Origin: an uncultured Flavobacteriaceae bacterium
Lineage (GTDB): Bacteria; Bacteroidota; Bacteroidia; Flavobacteriales; Flavobacteriaceae
DNA: 64,000 nucleotides
NCBI GenBank assembly: GCA_947500585.1
Contig: CANMSN010000014.1
Location: 18,601-82,600, forward strand
Direction of reading: 5' to 3'
Below the pieces are notes generated by a model, which was given only the letters and a program-made list of their open reading frames with translations, did no database searches and had not been told where the DNA came from. Shown piece by piece: positions 35,821-43,908 of the stretch. Position 1 is the stretch's first letter. Every line of letters begins with the position of its first letter. Both the position numbers and the translations under genes were made by a program.

Positions 35821-37488
35821 TTAAGTTGTGTATTTTTTCTTTCTGAGGTAATTAAAAAAGAATCCAAAAAGAGCTAATAATATCAGTGGTAATGCAATGT
35901 TTATCAATTGCCACTTGGTTTTTTCTTTTGCTATTTTTTCCTGATTTAAAAAGGCAACTGCTATTTCTTTGGAGCGAATGTTTATAAGTCCGTTATCGTC
36001 AAGTAAGTAATTAACGGTGTTCAATAAAAATTCTTTATTGCCATAATTCTTTCCAGTCCAACGGTCAAAACCTAGTTCTTGAGGTACATTTCTAACCACA
36101 TCATTTTTAATAATATCACCATCGGCAATAATGACCATTTTAGTGGCTATACTTTTGTCTTTACTTTTTGAAAGTTTAAAAGGTTTTATCCGATTGCCAT
36201 AAACAGAATTAAATTCACCTTCCAATAATACTGCTAAGTTTTGATTTCCTTTATTAAATGCAGCAGGATCTTGCTCTTTAGTAACAATATCTAAACTAAT
36301 TTGCCTTGGTGTACCTTCTAGTTTTGTTAATGGCGCAGTTTCTAAAAGAATGGTTTTTTTAATAGTGTTTTTAAGCGTGTCTATTTGATTTGCAAAATCG
36401 AACCGTACTAAATTCAAATTATTTACAATAGGATGATTGCTACTCGAGCCCGCCAAAGGCGAATAAGGCCATCTTAAATGCTGAAATTGGGATTCACTGC
36501 CTTCACCCATAGCAAGTGTAATAGGAGCAGAGTAAAGCGAACTAATCATTACAGGATTAATACGAACACCATATTCAAAAAAGAAACTGGTTAAATTTAA
36601 ATCTCTTGCTACGGCAAAGTTTTTTCCAGAAGCATTGTATAAGCTATCTTTTTCCATAGCAACAGCATCAATGAGCCATAAGCTTTTACCACCGTTCATG
36701 GTGTATTGATCTAATACTAATTTCTCATCTTCTGTAAAGGGTTCTGTAGGTTTTGCGTTGATTATAAGATCAAATTCATTTAAATCGTTTAATGTTTTTT
36801 GCGGATTAGAAACCACACTATCTAAAGTGAAAGGTGCAATAAAATAATATTCACCTATTTTCTTTACAAAGTCTGCAATGTATTTATCGTCTAACTGATT
36901 ATTACCCTTTAAAATGGCAATTTTTTTACGTTTTGGTTTAGTAAGTTTACTAAAACCATCTGCAAAGGCGTACTCTAAATGCTGTACCGAATTAGTGACT
37001 AATTCTTGTTGAGAAGCCCCAATTTTATTTTTTATTAAAGGAATAGTAACAGTTTGCTCATTATAACTAGCCAAAGCCCATGGGAAAATTATGGCTTGTG
37101 ATGACTTTCCGTTTTCTTCAACACTTAATTGCATTGGCGTTAATCCACGTTGTGTGAGTTGCTGTATGATAACATCTCTATTGGCTTCGTCTTCTAAGGG
37201 ATTGAAAAAATTAAAAATAATATTCTTGTTTTCAGCAGAGAATTCTTCAAGTAATTGTTTGGTTTCATTTTTAAGTCTCCTGAATTCTGACGGGAAATCT
37301 TCACCATCTAAGAACACATCAATAATTAAAGGCGAATCAGCATCTTCAATAATGCTTAACGTTGCATTACTTAGGGTGTATCGAGAGTCTTCAGTTAAAT
37401 CGAAACGTTTAAATGTACTGTAACTTAATAGATTGATAGCTACAAGAATTATTATAAGTAGGGTTATGTATTTTAAATTTTTATTCAA
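35821..37488 (-). CDS. gldG: Gliding-motility ABC transporter-associated protein GldG
   Basis: A 555-residue protein with an N-terminal transmembrane helix (ITLLIIILVAINLLSYS), a large periplasmic ABC-transporter-associated substrate-binding-like domain (FKRFDLTEDSRYTLSNATL at the start), and a C-terminal transmembrane helix before a basic tail (LRKKKYTT). With GldF and the ATPase GldA (not here) it forms an ABC system needed for gliding in Flavobacterium johnsoniae. The start codon is TTG at 37488, overlapping the preceding gene by 8 bp (TTGAATAA), which implies translational coupling. Confidence 0.95.
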   Translation of the reverse strand: MNKNLKYITLLIIILVAINLLSYSTFKRFDLTEDSRYTLSNATLSIIEDADSPLIIDVFLDGEDFPSEFRRLKNETKQLLEEFSAENKNIIFNFFNPLEDEANRDVIIQQLTQRGLTPMQLSVEENGKSSQAIIFPWALASYNEQTVTIPLIKNKIGASQQELVTNSVQHLEYAFADGFSKLTKPKRKKIAILKGNNQLDDKYIADFVKKIGEYYFIAPFTLDSVVSNPQKTLNDLNEFDLIINAKPTEPFTEDEKLVLDQYTMNGGKSLWLIDAVAMEKDSLYNASGKNFAVARDLNLTSFFFEYGVRINPVMISSLYSAPITLAMGEGSESQFQHLRWPYSPLAGSSSNHPIVNNLNLVRFDFANQIDTLKNTIKKTILLETAPLTKLEGTPRQISLDIVTKEQDPAAFNKGNQNLAVLLEGEFNSVYGNRIKPFKLSKSKDKSIATKMVIIADGDIIKNDVVRNVPQELGFDRWTGKNYGNKEFLLNTVNYLLDDNGLINIRSKEIAVAFLNQEKIAKEKTKWQLINIALPLILLALFGFFFNYLRKKKYTT

Positions 37489-37966
37489 AAGTTTTCTCTA
37501 ATTGATATTGGGTTACACTGCTGGCTATGTTGTTTTTAAATTTTATTTCAATACACTCTTGCTTAGTATTTAAAGCACCTGGTTTAAAACCTAAATTATA
37601 GTTCCATTGGTCTTCAGAATTTGCTTTTATGCTATCATTCCAACCATACCATTCGGCTTGCCCTAAAAGGGTTTCTATATCTTTTTTTGATTTGTTAATT
37701 ATCAAGCTATCCTGTTTTAAATGATTTGCCATTTCGTAACGAAAGGATGGTTTTTTATGCCACACCTCGGCATCAAAATATTTTTCATGATGGTAACTAC
37801 TAAAAATATTTAAAACAGGGTAAAAAATGAAAAAATAAGCTAAGGGCGTTAATACCAAACTTATTAATAACGACACCCATTTGCGTTTATCTATAGTATT
37901 TGCAAACAGCCAAACTAAAATAAAAACGATTATTAAAAAAATAACAAATAGTGGTGTGAGAATCAT
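37481..37966 (-). CDS. Membrane protein with BamE/SmpA-like C-terminal part, inserted between gldF and gldG
   Basis: A 161-residue protein. Two hydrophobic helices lie at about 5-25 and 30-50. The C-terminal part (about 85-160) has KSKKDIETLLGQAEWYG...WNYNLGFKPG...CIEIKFKNNIASSVTQYQ, a pattern like the BamE/SmpA small beta domain. Its ATG overlaps the gldF stop (ATGA) and its stop overlaps the gldG start, so it is firmly part of the gldF-gldG operon. In the F. johnsoniae locus gldF and gldG are adjacent, so an extra gene here is unusual. The function is unknown; a periplasmic accessory of the Gld ABC system is inferred. Confidence 0.8.
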   Translation of the reverse strand: MILTPLFVIFLIIVFILVWLFANTIDKRKWVSLLISLVLTPLAYFFIFYPVLNIFSSYHHEKYFDAEVWHKKPSFRYEMANHLKQDSLIINKSKKDIETLLGQAEWYGWNDSIKANSEDQWNYNLGFKPGALNTKQECIEIKFKNNIASSVTQYQLEKTFE

Positions 37967-38682
37967 CTACTTTCTTTTGTTAAATTTAATTTGGTTAGCA
38001 TTAAAAATAATATGGTAATACTTAAAAAGTAAATAATATCTCGAGTATCTAAAACACCACGGCTCATACTTTTATAGTGTGAACTCATCCCTAATTGATC
38101 TACTAAGTTACTTGATGTAAAATCTGCAATACCTTCAAAACCAATATAAAACAGAAAGCATAAAAATACTGATGTAATAAATGCTACAATTTGATTATCA
38201 GATAATGTTGATGCAAACACCCCAATAGCAGTGTAAGAAGCGATTAAAAACAGCAGCCCAAAATAAGAACCTAAAGTACTGCCAACATCTAAATTACCAA
38301 CAGGATTTCCTAATTGATAAACCGTATAAACATAAAGTAGCGTTGGTAAAAGTGCTATTAAAATTAAAATAAATGCTCCAAAATATTTACCTAAAACGAT
38401 GTTAAGATGTGAGATTGGTTTTGTTAACAAAAGCTCTAATGTCCCTTGTTTTTTTTCATCAGAAAAGCTACGCATGGTAACTGCTGGAATTAAGAAAATT
38501 AAAATCCAAGGCGCCAATAAAAAGAAGGACGATAAATCTGCAAACCCATAATCCAGAATGTTAAATTCGCCTTTAAAAAGCCATAAAAACAAACTGTTAA
38601 GTAGTAAAAAAATAGCAATAACTAAATAACCAATTGGCGATGCAAAAAACGAATTTATTTCTTTTTTAAGTATGGCTAGCAT
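37963..38682 (-). CDS. gldF: Gliding-motility ABC transporter permease GldF
   Basis: A 239-residue inner-membrane permease of the ABC-2 type with six hydrophobic helices. The N-terminus MLAILKKEINSFFASPIGYLVIAIFLLLNSLFLWLF and the motif RSFSDEKKQGTLELLLTKPIS are typical of GldF/NosY-like permeases. It partners with GldG and GldA in gliding motility. It is the first gene of a tightly overlapped three-gene operon (4-bp overlap with the next gene). A cloverleaf-like repeat element lies upstream, in the promoter region. Confidence 0.95.
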   Translation of the reverse strand: MLAILKKEINSFFASPIGYLVIAIFLLLNSLFLWLFKGEFNILDYGFADLSSFFLLAPWILIFLIPAVTMRSFSDEKKQGTLELLLTKPISHLNIVLGKYFGAFILILIALLPTLLYVYTVYQLGNPVGNLDVGSTLGSYFGLLFLIASYTAIGVFASTLSDNQIVAFITSVFLCFLFYIGFEGIADFTSSNLVDQLGMSSHYKSMSRGVLDTRDIIYFLSITILFLMLTKLNLTKESR

Positions 38683-38776
38683 TTATGTTTTTTTTGAATG
38701 TCATTATTAAACTATGACAAGTCATTTAATTTAATTTATGTTACTATTTCAAACCTGTTGTGTATTTAAAGGGAAT

Positions 38777-38895
38777 TTGTCAATTCGAGTGAATTTTACT
38801 CATTTTTATGAGTAAAATTAGTATCGAGAATACAATTTCCCATCTTAAACCTGTTCTCGATAAGATTTTCTATTGAAAATCACTCGAACTGACAA
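38777..38895. repeat. 119-bp cloverleaf-like palindromic repeat element
   Basis: The outer arms TTGTCAATTCGAGTG (38777-38791) and CACTCGAACTGACAA (38881-38895) pair at 14 of 15 positions. Inside are three consecutive perfect hairpins: ATTTTACTCA/TGAGTAAAAT (38793-38818), TATCGAGAA/TTCTCGATA (38822-38862) and GATTTTC/GAAAATC (38864-38881). The GTCAnTTCGAGTG ends are, as I recall, a common dispersed repeat of Flavobacteriaceae. It lies in the 297-bp gap upstream of gldF, which otherwise shows no gene. Confidence 0.75.
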
Positions 38896-38979
38896 TTTAG
38901 TTTAACAAAAAATCAAAAAGCCAACAAGTTACTTCAACAAATTTATTAATTTGTCTCACAAAAACGATTCATTTTTAAA

Positions 38980-39276
38980 TTATTCTAGAGTTTCTAACCT
39001 CTCAACACTCCAAGCCTCTGGTCTGATGCTAAAAAGCGGTTTGGTTTTAGACCAAACATTATTAAACACTTCAGATTTTCTGTAATTTTCTAAGGCTTCT
39101 TCAGATTCCCAATGGCTGTAAGTAAAAAATATACTTGGGTCATTTTTATCTCTATACAATTCTAAAAACGTACAGCCTTCAAACGCTCTAATTTTGGCTT
39201 TACTTTCATCAAAATTTTCTTTAAAAATTTCAATGTTTTGTTTGTAAAACCCCATTTTAACAATGCGTACTAACAT
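38980..39276 (-). CDS. Antibiotic-biosynthesis-monooxygenase (ABM) family protein
   Basis: A 98-residue single ABM/ferredoxin-like domain: MLVRIVKMGFYKQNIEIFKENF, then TFLELYRDKNDPSIFFTYSHWESEEALENYRKSE. Such dimeric proteins act as cofactor-free monooxygenases or haem-degrading enzymes, or have unknown roles; the substrate cannot be told. It starts 3 bp after the SAM hydrolase gene stop, so the two form an operon; in that order it is the second gene. Confidence 0.87.
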   Translation of the reverse strand: MLVRIVKMGFYKQNIEIFKENFDESKAKIRAFEGCTFLELYRDKNDPSIFFTYSHWESEEALENYRKSEVFNNVWSKTKPLFSIRPEAWSVERLETLE

Positions 39277-39279
39277 AGG

Positions 39280-40122
39280 TTATGCTTTTATAAAGTTAAC
39301 ACTTACAGTATCCATAATGCCTAATCCCATTAAAGACGAGGCACTTCCAACTGTAGTGCTGTTGCTTTTGTATAATGCTATTTCTAAAAAATCACCTGAA
39401 TTAAAAACAACCAAACCTCGGCCTTCATCGTTGCGCTTCTCTTCAGAGATTTCAAAATTTACAATATCACTGTATTTATTATGTATTTTTTTAAACTTAT
39501 AATTACGTGCAGAAATTTCAAAAGCACGCCCTTTTTGGATGGTTTCAAAAAAACTACGTTTAATATTTGTTACCACATTGCCATAATTGTCAATGTAAAT
39601 AACGCTTCCAATAATTTGGGTTTTATCATCATTTACATAAGGCACAATGTTTTTTATCGGCTTAATGGCGTCAATATTTTTCCCAATAACTTCTAAAGTA
39701 CCACCACGTGCAATATGGCAAGCTACTTTAACAAACACATCCAAAACAGGAAAACTGGTTTGTATTTTATCATGAATATTAATTTCTACAATTTTTTCTG
39801 GAGCTATTTCAGAGCAAATCATACTCATAATGCCATTATTTGCACAAACAAAATAATGGTCGTCAAGCTTCATGGCAATATGTTTGTTTTCTGGGTTAAT
39901 TTCAGAATCTATGCCAATAATATGTATGGTGCCTTTGGGGAAACTACTATAGGCATTTTGAATGATGTATGCTGCTTCTGGAATGCTAAAAGGTGACACG
40001 TTATGAGAGATATCAACAATTTCAACATCAAGGAGTTCACTGTAAATAGCACCTTTCGTTGCGCCAGCAAAGTGATCTTTTTCTCCAAAATCGGTTGTTA
40101 AAGTGATGATTGCTTTTGGCAA
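39280..40122 (-). CDS. S-adenosyl-L-methionine hydrolase (SAM hydroxide adenosyltransferase, DUF62 family)
   Basis: A 280-residue cytosolic enzyme of the SAM chlorinase/fluorinase/hydrolase family. The N-terminal signature ITLTTDFGEKDHFAGATKGA and the central GIDSEIN / FVCANNGIMS segments match. Members without halogenase inserts use water to split SAM into adenosine and methionine. The C-terminal domain (IYIDNYGNVVTNIKRS) is also family-typical. Translation probably starts at TTG 40122, because no in-frame ATG precedes the domain. Its promoter candidate is back-to-back with that of phoH. Confidence 0.92.
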   Translation of the reverse strand: MPKAIITLTTDFGEKDHFAGATKGAIYSELLDVEIVDISHNVSPFSIPEAAYIIQNAYSSFPKGTIHIIGIDSEINPENKHIAMKLDDHYFVCANNGIMSMICSEIAPEKIVEINIHDKIQTSFPVLDVFVKVACHIARGGTLEVIGKNIDAIKPIKNIVPYVNDDKTQIIGSVIYIDNYGNVVTNIKRSFFETIQKGRAFEISARNYKFKKIHNKYSDIVNFEISEEKRNDEGRGLVVFNSGDFLEIALYKSNSTTVGSASSLMGLGIMDTVSVNFIKA

Positions 40123-40154
40123 AATTGTTGATATGTTTTTAATGTTAGGTCACC

Positions 40155-40162
40155 CAAAATTA
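40155..40162 (-). promoter_or_regulatory. TAnnTTTG -7 element of the SAM hydrolase gene
   Basis: On the minus strand TAATTTTG matches the consensus, 33 bp before the TTG start. It is only 2 bp from a plus-strand element facing phoH, so the two promoters would compete. Confidence 0.4.
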
Positions 40163-40164
40163 TG

Positions 40165-40172
40165 TATTTTTG
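40165..40172 (+). promoter_or_regulatory. TAnnTTTG -7 element upstream of phoH
   Basis: TATTTTTG on the plus strand, 97 bp before the phoH start, almost abutting the divergent SAM hydrolase element. Confidence 0.4.
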
Positions 40173-40269
40173 AGTATTATTACTTGTTTTACAAAACTAA
40201 TAAATCATTTCATCTGGTAAGCATAAATTTAATATATATCAGATGAAGTTTTAAACAAAATTTACGCCT

Positions 40270-41223
40270 TTGAACGAAATCATTATCGAACTTGAAGAAA
40301 TCACTCCTAAAGAATTTTTTGGAGCACAAAATGCAAATATTGAACTTCTTAAAAAATACTTCCCTAAGTTAAAAATTGTTGCCCGCGGAAATAAAGTTAA
40401 AGCCTTCGGTGATGAAGAATTACTAGAAGAATTTGATCGTCGAATTACCATGCTTTTAAAGCATTTTGCTAAGTACAATAAGCTAGACGAAAATGTTATT
40501 GAACGCGTTTTAACAAGCCAGAGTAGCGATGATTATACCACATCTAAGCAAAGTGGTGAAGTTATTGTTCATGGTGTTGGCGGAAAACTAATAAAAGCGC
40601 AAACGGCAAACCAACGAAAAATGGTGGAACTTATGCGTAAAAACGATATGGTTTTTGCTATAGGACCAGCAGGAACAGGTAAAACCTATACAGGCGTAGC
40701 TTTAGCAGTACAAGCTTTAAAAAATAAAGAAGTTAAGCGTATTATTTTAACCCGTCCGGCAGTAGAAGCAGGGGAGAATTTAGGGTTTTTACCAGGCGAT
40801 TTAAAAGAAAAATTAGATCCTTACATGCAACCGCTTTATGATGCCTTGCGTGATATGATTGCTCCTGAAAAGTTGGCACATTATATAGAAAATGGTACCA
40901 TTCAAATAGCGCCATTAGCCTTTATGCGTGGGCGTACTTTAGACAATGCCTTTGTAATTTTAGACGAAGGCCAAAATACCACACACGCACAAATGAAAAT
41001 GTTTTTGACCCGTATGGGTAAACATGCTAAGTTTTTGCTAACAGGCGATCCTGGGCAAATAGATTTACCACGACGTACCATTTCTGGATTAAAAGAAGCG
41101 CTCCTCATTTTAAAGAATGTAGAAGGTGTAGGTATGATATTTTTAGACGATAAAGATGTCATTCGTCATAAACTGGTTAAAAAGGTTATTGAAGCTTATA
41201 AAAGTATTGAAAATAGAGAGTAA
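40270..41223 (+). CDS. phoH: PhoH family ATPase
   Basis: A 317-residue cytosolic protein with an N-terminal KH-like RNA-binding region (about 1-100) and a PhoH/RecA-like ATPase domain. Walker A is GPAGTGKT at 132-139 and Walker B is FVILDE at 228-233; RTLDNAFVILDEGQN and FLLTGDPGQIDLPRR are PhoH landmarks. Family members are linked to RNA metabolism and phosphate or stress response (YbeZ in E. coli works near YbeY). The start is TTG at 40270, giving the usual flavobacterial opening LNEIIIELEEITPKEFFG. Confidence 0.95.
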   Translation: MNEIIIELEEITPKEFFGAQNANIELLKKYFPKLKIVARGNKVKAFGDEELLEEFDRRITMLLKHFAKYNKLDENVIERVLTSQSSDDYTTSKQSGEVIVHGVGGKLIKAQTANQRKMVELMRKNDMVFAIGPAGTGKTYTGVALAVQALKNKEVKRIILTRPAVEAGENLGFLPGDLKEKLDPYMQPLYDALRDMIAPEKLAHYIENGTIQIAPLAFMRGRTLDNAFVILDEGQNTTHAQMKMFLTRMGKHAKFLLTGDPGQIDLPRRTISGLKEALLILKNVEGVGMIFLDDKDVIRHKLVKKVIEAYKSIENRE

Positions 41224-41229
41224 TTTTCT

Positions 41230-41333
41230 TAGAAGCTATTTCCAGCTTTCGGCAGTCGCTTTTTTGTGTTGCATAGGTGCAACAACACAAAAAGAGCTTC
41301 AACAAATGCTTCAATCTGGGCTAGGGCTTTCTA
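41230..41333. repeat. REP-like element with 11-bp hairpin (AAGCTATTTCC...GGGCTAGGGCTTTC type)
   Basis: The core is a perfect 11-bp stem, TTTTTGTGTTG (41261-41271) with CAACACAAAAA (41283-41293). The flanks, AAGCTATTTCC at the left and GGGCTAGGGCTTTC at the right, resemble a dispersed flavobacterial repeat family as I recall it. It begins 6 bp after the phoH stop. Confidence 0.6.
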
Positions 41334-41349
41334 ACTAAAAATAATAAAC

Positions 41350-41440
41350 CGTCATTACGAATCACACTTTTTTGTGTGATGCGGCAATCTGTTAAAAAGA
41401 AAGAGATTACCACGTCGCAAAAAAGCTCCTCGTAATGACG
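41350..41440. repeat. Multi-arm REP element (CGTCATTACGA ends)
   Basis: The outer stem CGTCATTACGA (41350-41360) pairs perfectly with TCGTAATGACG (41430-41440). Inside, ATCACAC/GTGTGAT (41361-41380) forms a perfect arm and GCGGCAATCT with its partner at 41404-41418 an imperfect one. The CGTCATT/AATGACG ends are a widespread bacterial REP theme. Confidence 0.7.
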
Positions 41441-41466
41441 AATAAATAATAAAAATTAAGTTTGTC

Positions 41467-41486
41467 ATTCCTGCGCAGGCAGGAAT
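41467..41486. repeat. ATTCCTGC REP hairpin (copy 1)
   Basis: ATTCCTGC-GCAG-GCAGGAAT: a perfect 8-bp stem with a 4-nt loop, preceded by TTTGTC. A copy with one loop difference lies at 50781-50800, together with the same TTTGTC prefix. Confidence 0.75.
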
Positions 41487-41603
41487 CCATAAACACAAGT
41501 TCTAGATTTAATTTCGAAATATCGGAATTACTCGAAATGATAAAATAAATAAACAATTATCAAAAGCTAATAGCCAACAGCTAGATGCTAAAAGCAAAAT
41601 AGA

Positions 41604-42551
41604 ATGAGTAACACCATAATAGATACCAATTTTAATTTTCCTGGGCAGAAAAGTGTTTACAAAGGAAAAGTACGAGAAGTCTATAATATTAACGATAACG
41701 AATTGATCATGATTGCAACCGATAGGCTTTCGGCTTTCGATGTAGTGATGCCAAAAGGCATTCCGTACAAAGGACAAATACTAAATCAAATTGCGACCAA
41801 AATGATGGCAGCCACAGAAGATTTAGTGCCTAATTGGTTAACCGCAACTCCAGATCCTAATGTTGCAGTTGGACATTTATGCGAACCTTTTAAAGTAGAA
41901 ATGGTTATTCGTGGTTATATGTCTGGTCATGCGGCACGAGAATATAAATTAGGTAAACGTATGCTTTGTGGCGTTGCTATGCCAGAAGGCATGAAAGAAA
42001 ATGATGCTTTTCCTGAACCTATTATTACACCAGCTACCAAAGCTGAAATGGGCGATCATGATGAAGATATTTCTCGTGAAGATATCTTAAAACGCGGCAT
42101 TGTTTCAGAAGCAGATTATGTAGTATTAGAAGATTACACCCGTAAATTATTTCAGAGAGGTTCTGAAATTGCAGCCTCAAGAGGTTTAATTTTAGTGGAT
42201 ACCAAATACGAATTTGGAAAAACTAAAGACGGACAAATTGTATTAATTGATGAAATTCATACACCAGATTCTTCACGCTATTTTTATGCTGATGGCTACC
42301 AAGAACGTCAGGATAAAGGCGAAGCGCAAAAACAACTATCTAAAGAGTTTGTACGCCAATGGTTAATAGCAAACAACTTTCAAGGTCTGGAAGGACAAAC
42401 CGTACCTTTTATGAGCGACGACTATATTGAAACCGTTAGCGAACGCTATATAGAACTTTACGAGAATATTACTGGCGAAACTTTTGTAAAAGGTGATGTG
42501 AGTAATATACAAAAGCGTATTGAGGGGAATGTTTTGGGGTATTTGAAATAG
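41604..42551 (+). CDS. purC: Phosphoribosylaminoimidazole-succinocarboxamide synthase
   Basis: A 315-residue cytosolic enzyme of purine synthesis that joins CAIR and aspartate using ATP to make SAICAR. It has the family landmarks [61 protein letters not shown] and [19 protein letters not shown]. The length is that of the longer SAICAR synthase group (about 300 residues), rather than the roughly 240-residue E. coli type. It has its own terminator. Confidence 0.97.
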   Translation: MSNTIIDTNFNFPGQKSVYKGKVREVYNINDNELIMIATDRLSAFDVVMPKGIPYKGQILNQIATKMMAATEDLVPNWLTATPDPNVAVGHLCEPFKVEMVIRGYMSGHAAREYKLGKRMLCGVAMPEGMKENDAFPEPIITPATKAEMGDHDEDISREDILKRGIVSEADYVVLEDYTRKLFQRGSEIAASRGLILVDTKYEFGKTKDGQIVLIDEIHTPDSSRYFYADGYQERQDKGEAQKQLSKEFVRQWLIANNFQGLEGQTVPFMSDDYIETVSERYIELYENITGETFVKGDVSNIQKRIEGNVLGYLK

Positions 42552-42571
42552 TATTATTTTATAAAAAAAAT

Positions 42572-42596
42572 ACCTTCTACAGAAGGTCTTTTTTTA
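42572..42596 (+). terminator. purC terminator
   Basis: ACCTTC-TACA-GAAGGT (42572-42587) followed by C and a run of eight or more T, 20 bp after the purC stop. Confidence 0.88.
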
Positions 42597-42628
42597 TGAA
42601 GCTTTTTGAAATTACGCTTATTGGCTCT

Positions 42629-42655
42629 GTATAAGGTTTATACTTTGTTGGCGGT
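42629..42655. repeat. Left flank of a cassette-like unit: hairpin plus GTTGGCGGT
   Basis: GTATAA-GGT-TTATAC (42629-42643) is a perfect hairpin, followed by GTTGGCGGT (42647-42655). The complement ACCGCCAAC occurs at 43658-43666 on the other side of the hypothetical membrane-protein gene, also beside a hairpin. Confidence 0.5.
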
Positions 42656-43648
42656 ATTTTTTGTTTTTTCAATTATTATTTCTTTCATCCAAATTACAAA
42701 AGGAAAAATCCAAAAGATTAACCAAATCAATGTGTGTCTCGGCATAATTTGATATTTATAATTCCAATAATAAATTCCAGATGTAAATATTAAAGCTAGA
42801 AAAGAATCAGATATTTTTATTTGATCCATAGAGTATCTTTTAATATGTGTTTTGTTCATTTGTCTAATCTCTTTCATTTGTGATTTTCCATAAAAGCTAC
42901 TTCTGTCGGGTAAATACGTAAACAGCATAAGAGCGTTTTGAAATATATAAATTAGAGAAACTCCAAGAAGAAAATATTGCAAAATATTTAGTCCGTCATT
43001 AAGCATTTTATAATCAACAAAATGGTCAAAATTATAAACTCTATAAATGTGGTCTATTGCAAATATTATCATTATTATTGAACTCCAAATGCTTAAAAAT
43101 AATCTTGAATTTCGTGTTAGTTTGATATAAGAAAATGCGTAGATAAATGATATAACACAGAAAATCAATCCAACTGCAATTAGTGTGTATGCAAAAACAT
43201 TTTTAAAGTTTAAAAAGCCAATATCTATAATCCAATAAATAATGGATATTGATTGCAAGAGTGTTATTCCTTCTGTTAGTTTGGGAATTATTTTTTTATC
43301 GTGATATATTACAGAAGCAATAACAAAAAAGCTGATGAAAAAATAAGGCCACATTTCAATGTGGTTTTCGAAACTGTAATTTCGTTCTCTTTTTCCTGGC
43401 ACAAACGCAAAAAAGCTTAAGGCAAGTGCTATTGTGATTTTTAATAGAATGTCTTTCCAGTCAGATGATAATCTTCTATTCTCAAAGACAATTCCTAAAA
43501 TCAATGGAATAGTCATAATCGATAACAGACTGTTCTGACTTTGGTAAGTCCGTAAGATAATATACCCTGAAAAAACCAGAATAAAAATTCCAATAATTAT
43601 CAGAATTATTGTTATTTTATTGTATTCAATTGTCTTTTTTGTAGTCAT
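42638..43648 (-). CDS. Hypothetical multi-pass membrane protein in a cassette-like unit
   Basis: A 336-residue protein with roughly eight or nine hydrophobic helices and very high Ile/Phe content. I start it at ATG 43648 rather than an in-frame TTG two codons upstream. I recognise no family; a short positive N-terminus is followed at once by a membrane helix (ITIILIIIGIFILVFSGYII). It is flanked closely by a 9-bp inverted repeat (ACCGCCAAC/GTTGGCGGT), each copy next to a hairpin; the left copy lies inside the last codons of the gene. With no operon partner and lower GC than its neighbours, it looks like a horizontally acquired single-gene unit. Confidence 0.7.
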   Translation of the reverse strand: MTTKKTIEYNKITIILIIIGIFILVFSGYIILRTYQSQNSLLSIMTIPLILGIVFENRRLSSDWKDILLKITIALALSFFAFVPGKRERNYSFENHIEMWPYFFISFFVIASVIYHDKKIIPKLTEGITLLQSISIIYWIIDIGFLNFKNVFAYTLIAVGLIFCVISFIYAFSYIKLTRNSRLFLSIWSSIIMIIFAIDHIYRVYNFDHFVDYKMLNDGLNILQYFLLGVSLIYIFQNALMLFTYLPDRSSFYGKSQMKEIRQMNKTHIKRYSMDQIKISDSFLALIFTSGIYYWNYKYQIMPRHTLIWLIFWIFPFVIWMKEIIIEKTKNTANKV

Positions 43649-43657
43649 TCTCAAATT

Positions 43658-43685
43658 ACCGCCAACGACTTTATATGAAGTCGTT
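43658..43685. repeat. Right flank of the cassette-like unit: ACCGCCAAC plus hairpin
   Basis: ACCGCCAAC (43658-43666) overlaps the hairpin AACGACTT-TATATG-AAGTCGTT (43664-43685). It mirrors the arrangement at 42629-42655 and lies 9 bp upstream of the gene's ATG. Confidence 0.5.
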
Positions 43686-43763
43686 TTAATGTTTTATATC
43701 CAATGATACTGAAACAAGTTCAGAAAAAGTAAACAAAATTAGAATTTTCTTACTGGAAAAGCA

Positions 43764-43781
43764 ACACGTAGTTCTGCGTAT
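43764..43781. promoter_or_regulatory. ACACGTAGTTCTGCGTAT palindrome (copy 1)
   Basis: An imperfect inverted repeat followed by a T-tract and AAAGAGTT. A near-identical copy is at 45671-45688, so the pair brackets the DUF4242/AraC module. It lies downstream of the regulator gene and could be an operator, a terminator hairpin, or part of a longer repeat. Confidence 0.45.
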
Positions 43782-43908
43782 TTTTTTTTAAAGAGTTTTT
43801 TAATTCTTTAGAATGAGTATCCCATAAATATACTAAAACTATAATTGTTAATATATACTAGTTTTCCTATTCCAAAATTGTTATCGTCCGAAAGAACAAA
43901 CTCTTTTA

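Larger units (their letters stand above)
41224..41603. other. REP island between phoH and purC
   Basis: This 380-bp gap contains no gene I can support. Three different palindromic repeats listed separately (41230-41333, 41350-41440, 41467-41486) occupy most of it; the purC promoter must lie in the remaining 115 bp. Confidence 0.7.

Noticed and set aside
38777..38895. Cloverleaf element considered as a tRNA or tmRNA
   Set aside because: It has no T-loop or D-loop consensus, no CCA-type end and wrong arm lengths; it is a palindromic repeat.
41156..41338. 60-residue frame spanning the phoH end and the first REP element
   Set aside because: It is a by-product of the phoH 3' end running into a palindromic repeat.
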